From positions 333,337-397,336 of the forward strand of contig NZ_BMFP01000001.1 of NCBI RefSeq assembly GCF_014638845.1: a stretch of DNA of 64,000 nt. Direction: 5' to 3'. The notes beneath the pieces are model-generated. The model was not told where the DNA came from and did no database searches. It worked only from the letters and a program-made list of their open reading frames with translations. The stretch comes from Pontibacter amylolyticus (GTDB lineage: Bacteria > Bacteroidota > Bacteroidia > Cytophagales > Hymenobacteraceae). A program made the position numbers and the translations under genes. Shown in pieces: positions 63,921 to 64,000 of the stretch (positions are counted from its first letter, which is position 1; every line of letters begins with the position of its first letter).

Positions 63921-64000
63921 GCTATACCTGACAAGCTCCCGCCGTGCTATACCTTGCTATACCTGCAGCGTGAGCGCTATCCCTGACAGGTACCCCCATA
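63921..64000. other. downstream region with heptamer cluster
   Basis: Three TATACCT heptamers lie within about 45 bases, two of them as GCTATACCTTGCTATACCT at 63946-63964, the same 19-base string as at 50501-50519. Confidence 0.6.

Overview
The window looks like part of the chromosome of an aerobic, pigment-type member of the Bacteroidota, most likely Cytophagales/Hymenobacteraceae and Pontibacter-like. Reasons visible in the sequence: a protein with a gliding-motility/type IX secretion C-terminal domain, DUF4920 and DUF2147 proteins, a fused isobutyryl-CoA mutase, a PrkA-YeaH-SpoVR set, promoters of the Bacteroidota type (TTG or TTTG, then 18-21 nt, then TAnnTTTG), and almost no Shine-Dalgarno sequences. 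The genus is an inference from protein style. No rRNA, tRNA, phage, transposase or CRISPR was found.

Layout. 1-744: repeat-rich DNA without genes. 745-3600: MaoC-like hydratase, class V aminotransferase-like protein, FAS1 lipoprotein. 3741-8738 (minus): spoVR, yeaH-like and prkA, with palindromic elements in both gaps. 9264-11598: two unknown proteins and citrate synthase. 11599-12251: a second, inverted copy of the repeat at 363-600. 12252-14883 (minus): queE and an OmpA/PD40 protein. 14884-15687: a cluster of hairpin repeats. 15688-19058 (minus): folD, a CYTH protein, lepA. 19367-23651: a LuxR-type regulator and icmF. 23809-30205: two microproteins, a GreA-like factor with an FMN glutamate-synthase-like enzyme, an FKBP, glutamate dehydrogenase, and the first two of three related orphan proteins. 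30561-34254: M61 peptidase, the third orphan paralog, an NlpC/P60 hydrolase and a small membrane protein. 34297-34615 (minus): a strong candidate structured RNA with its own promoter and terminator. 34917-42899: DUF2147, GreA-like, T9SS-type, cytochrome oxidase III-like, YceI-like, patatin and DUF4920 proteins. 43138-48447: ligA, a LytS/LytTR two-component pair, dapA. 48571-53682: a lipoprotein, membrane proteins, an SRPBCC protein, and four very hydrophilic disordered proteins. 53829-56579: an FAD oxidoreductase with a membrane 4Fe-4S protein. 56878-58392: a small membrane protein, a dead alpha-2-macroglobulin tail, a STAS protein. 58477-63920: alcohol dehydrogenase, quinone-reductase-like enzyme, TetR regulator, beta-carbonic anhydrase, PLP decarboxylase.

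Most of the coding content is housekeeping metabolism: citrate synthase, glutamate dehydrogenase, lysine/DAP, folate, deazapurine and acyl-CoA rearrangement. The less ordinary content is (i) the 34.3-34.6 kb RNA, which carries a 12-nt match to the anti-Shine-Dalgarno tail of 16S rRNA in a phylum that normally ignores it, (ii) a heptamer AGGTATA/TATACCT repeated about 100 times in both coding and non-coding DNA, (iii) the Tyr/Arg-rich disordered protein cluster, and (iv) several families of long intergenic palindromes. All repeat counts were made by eye.
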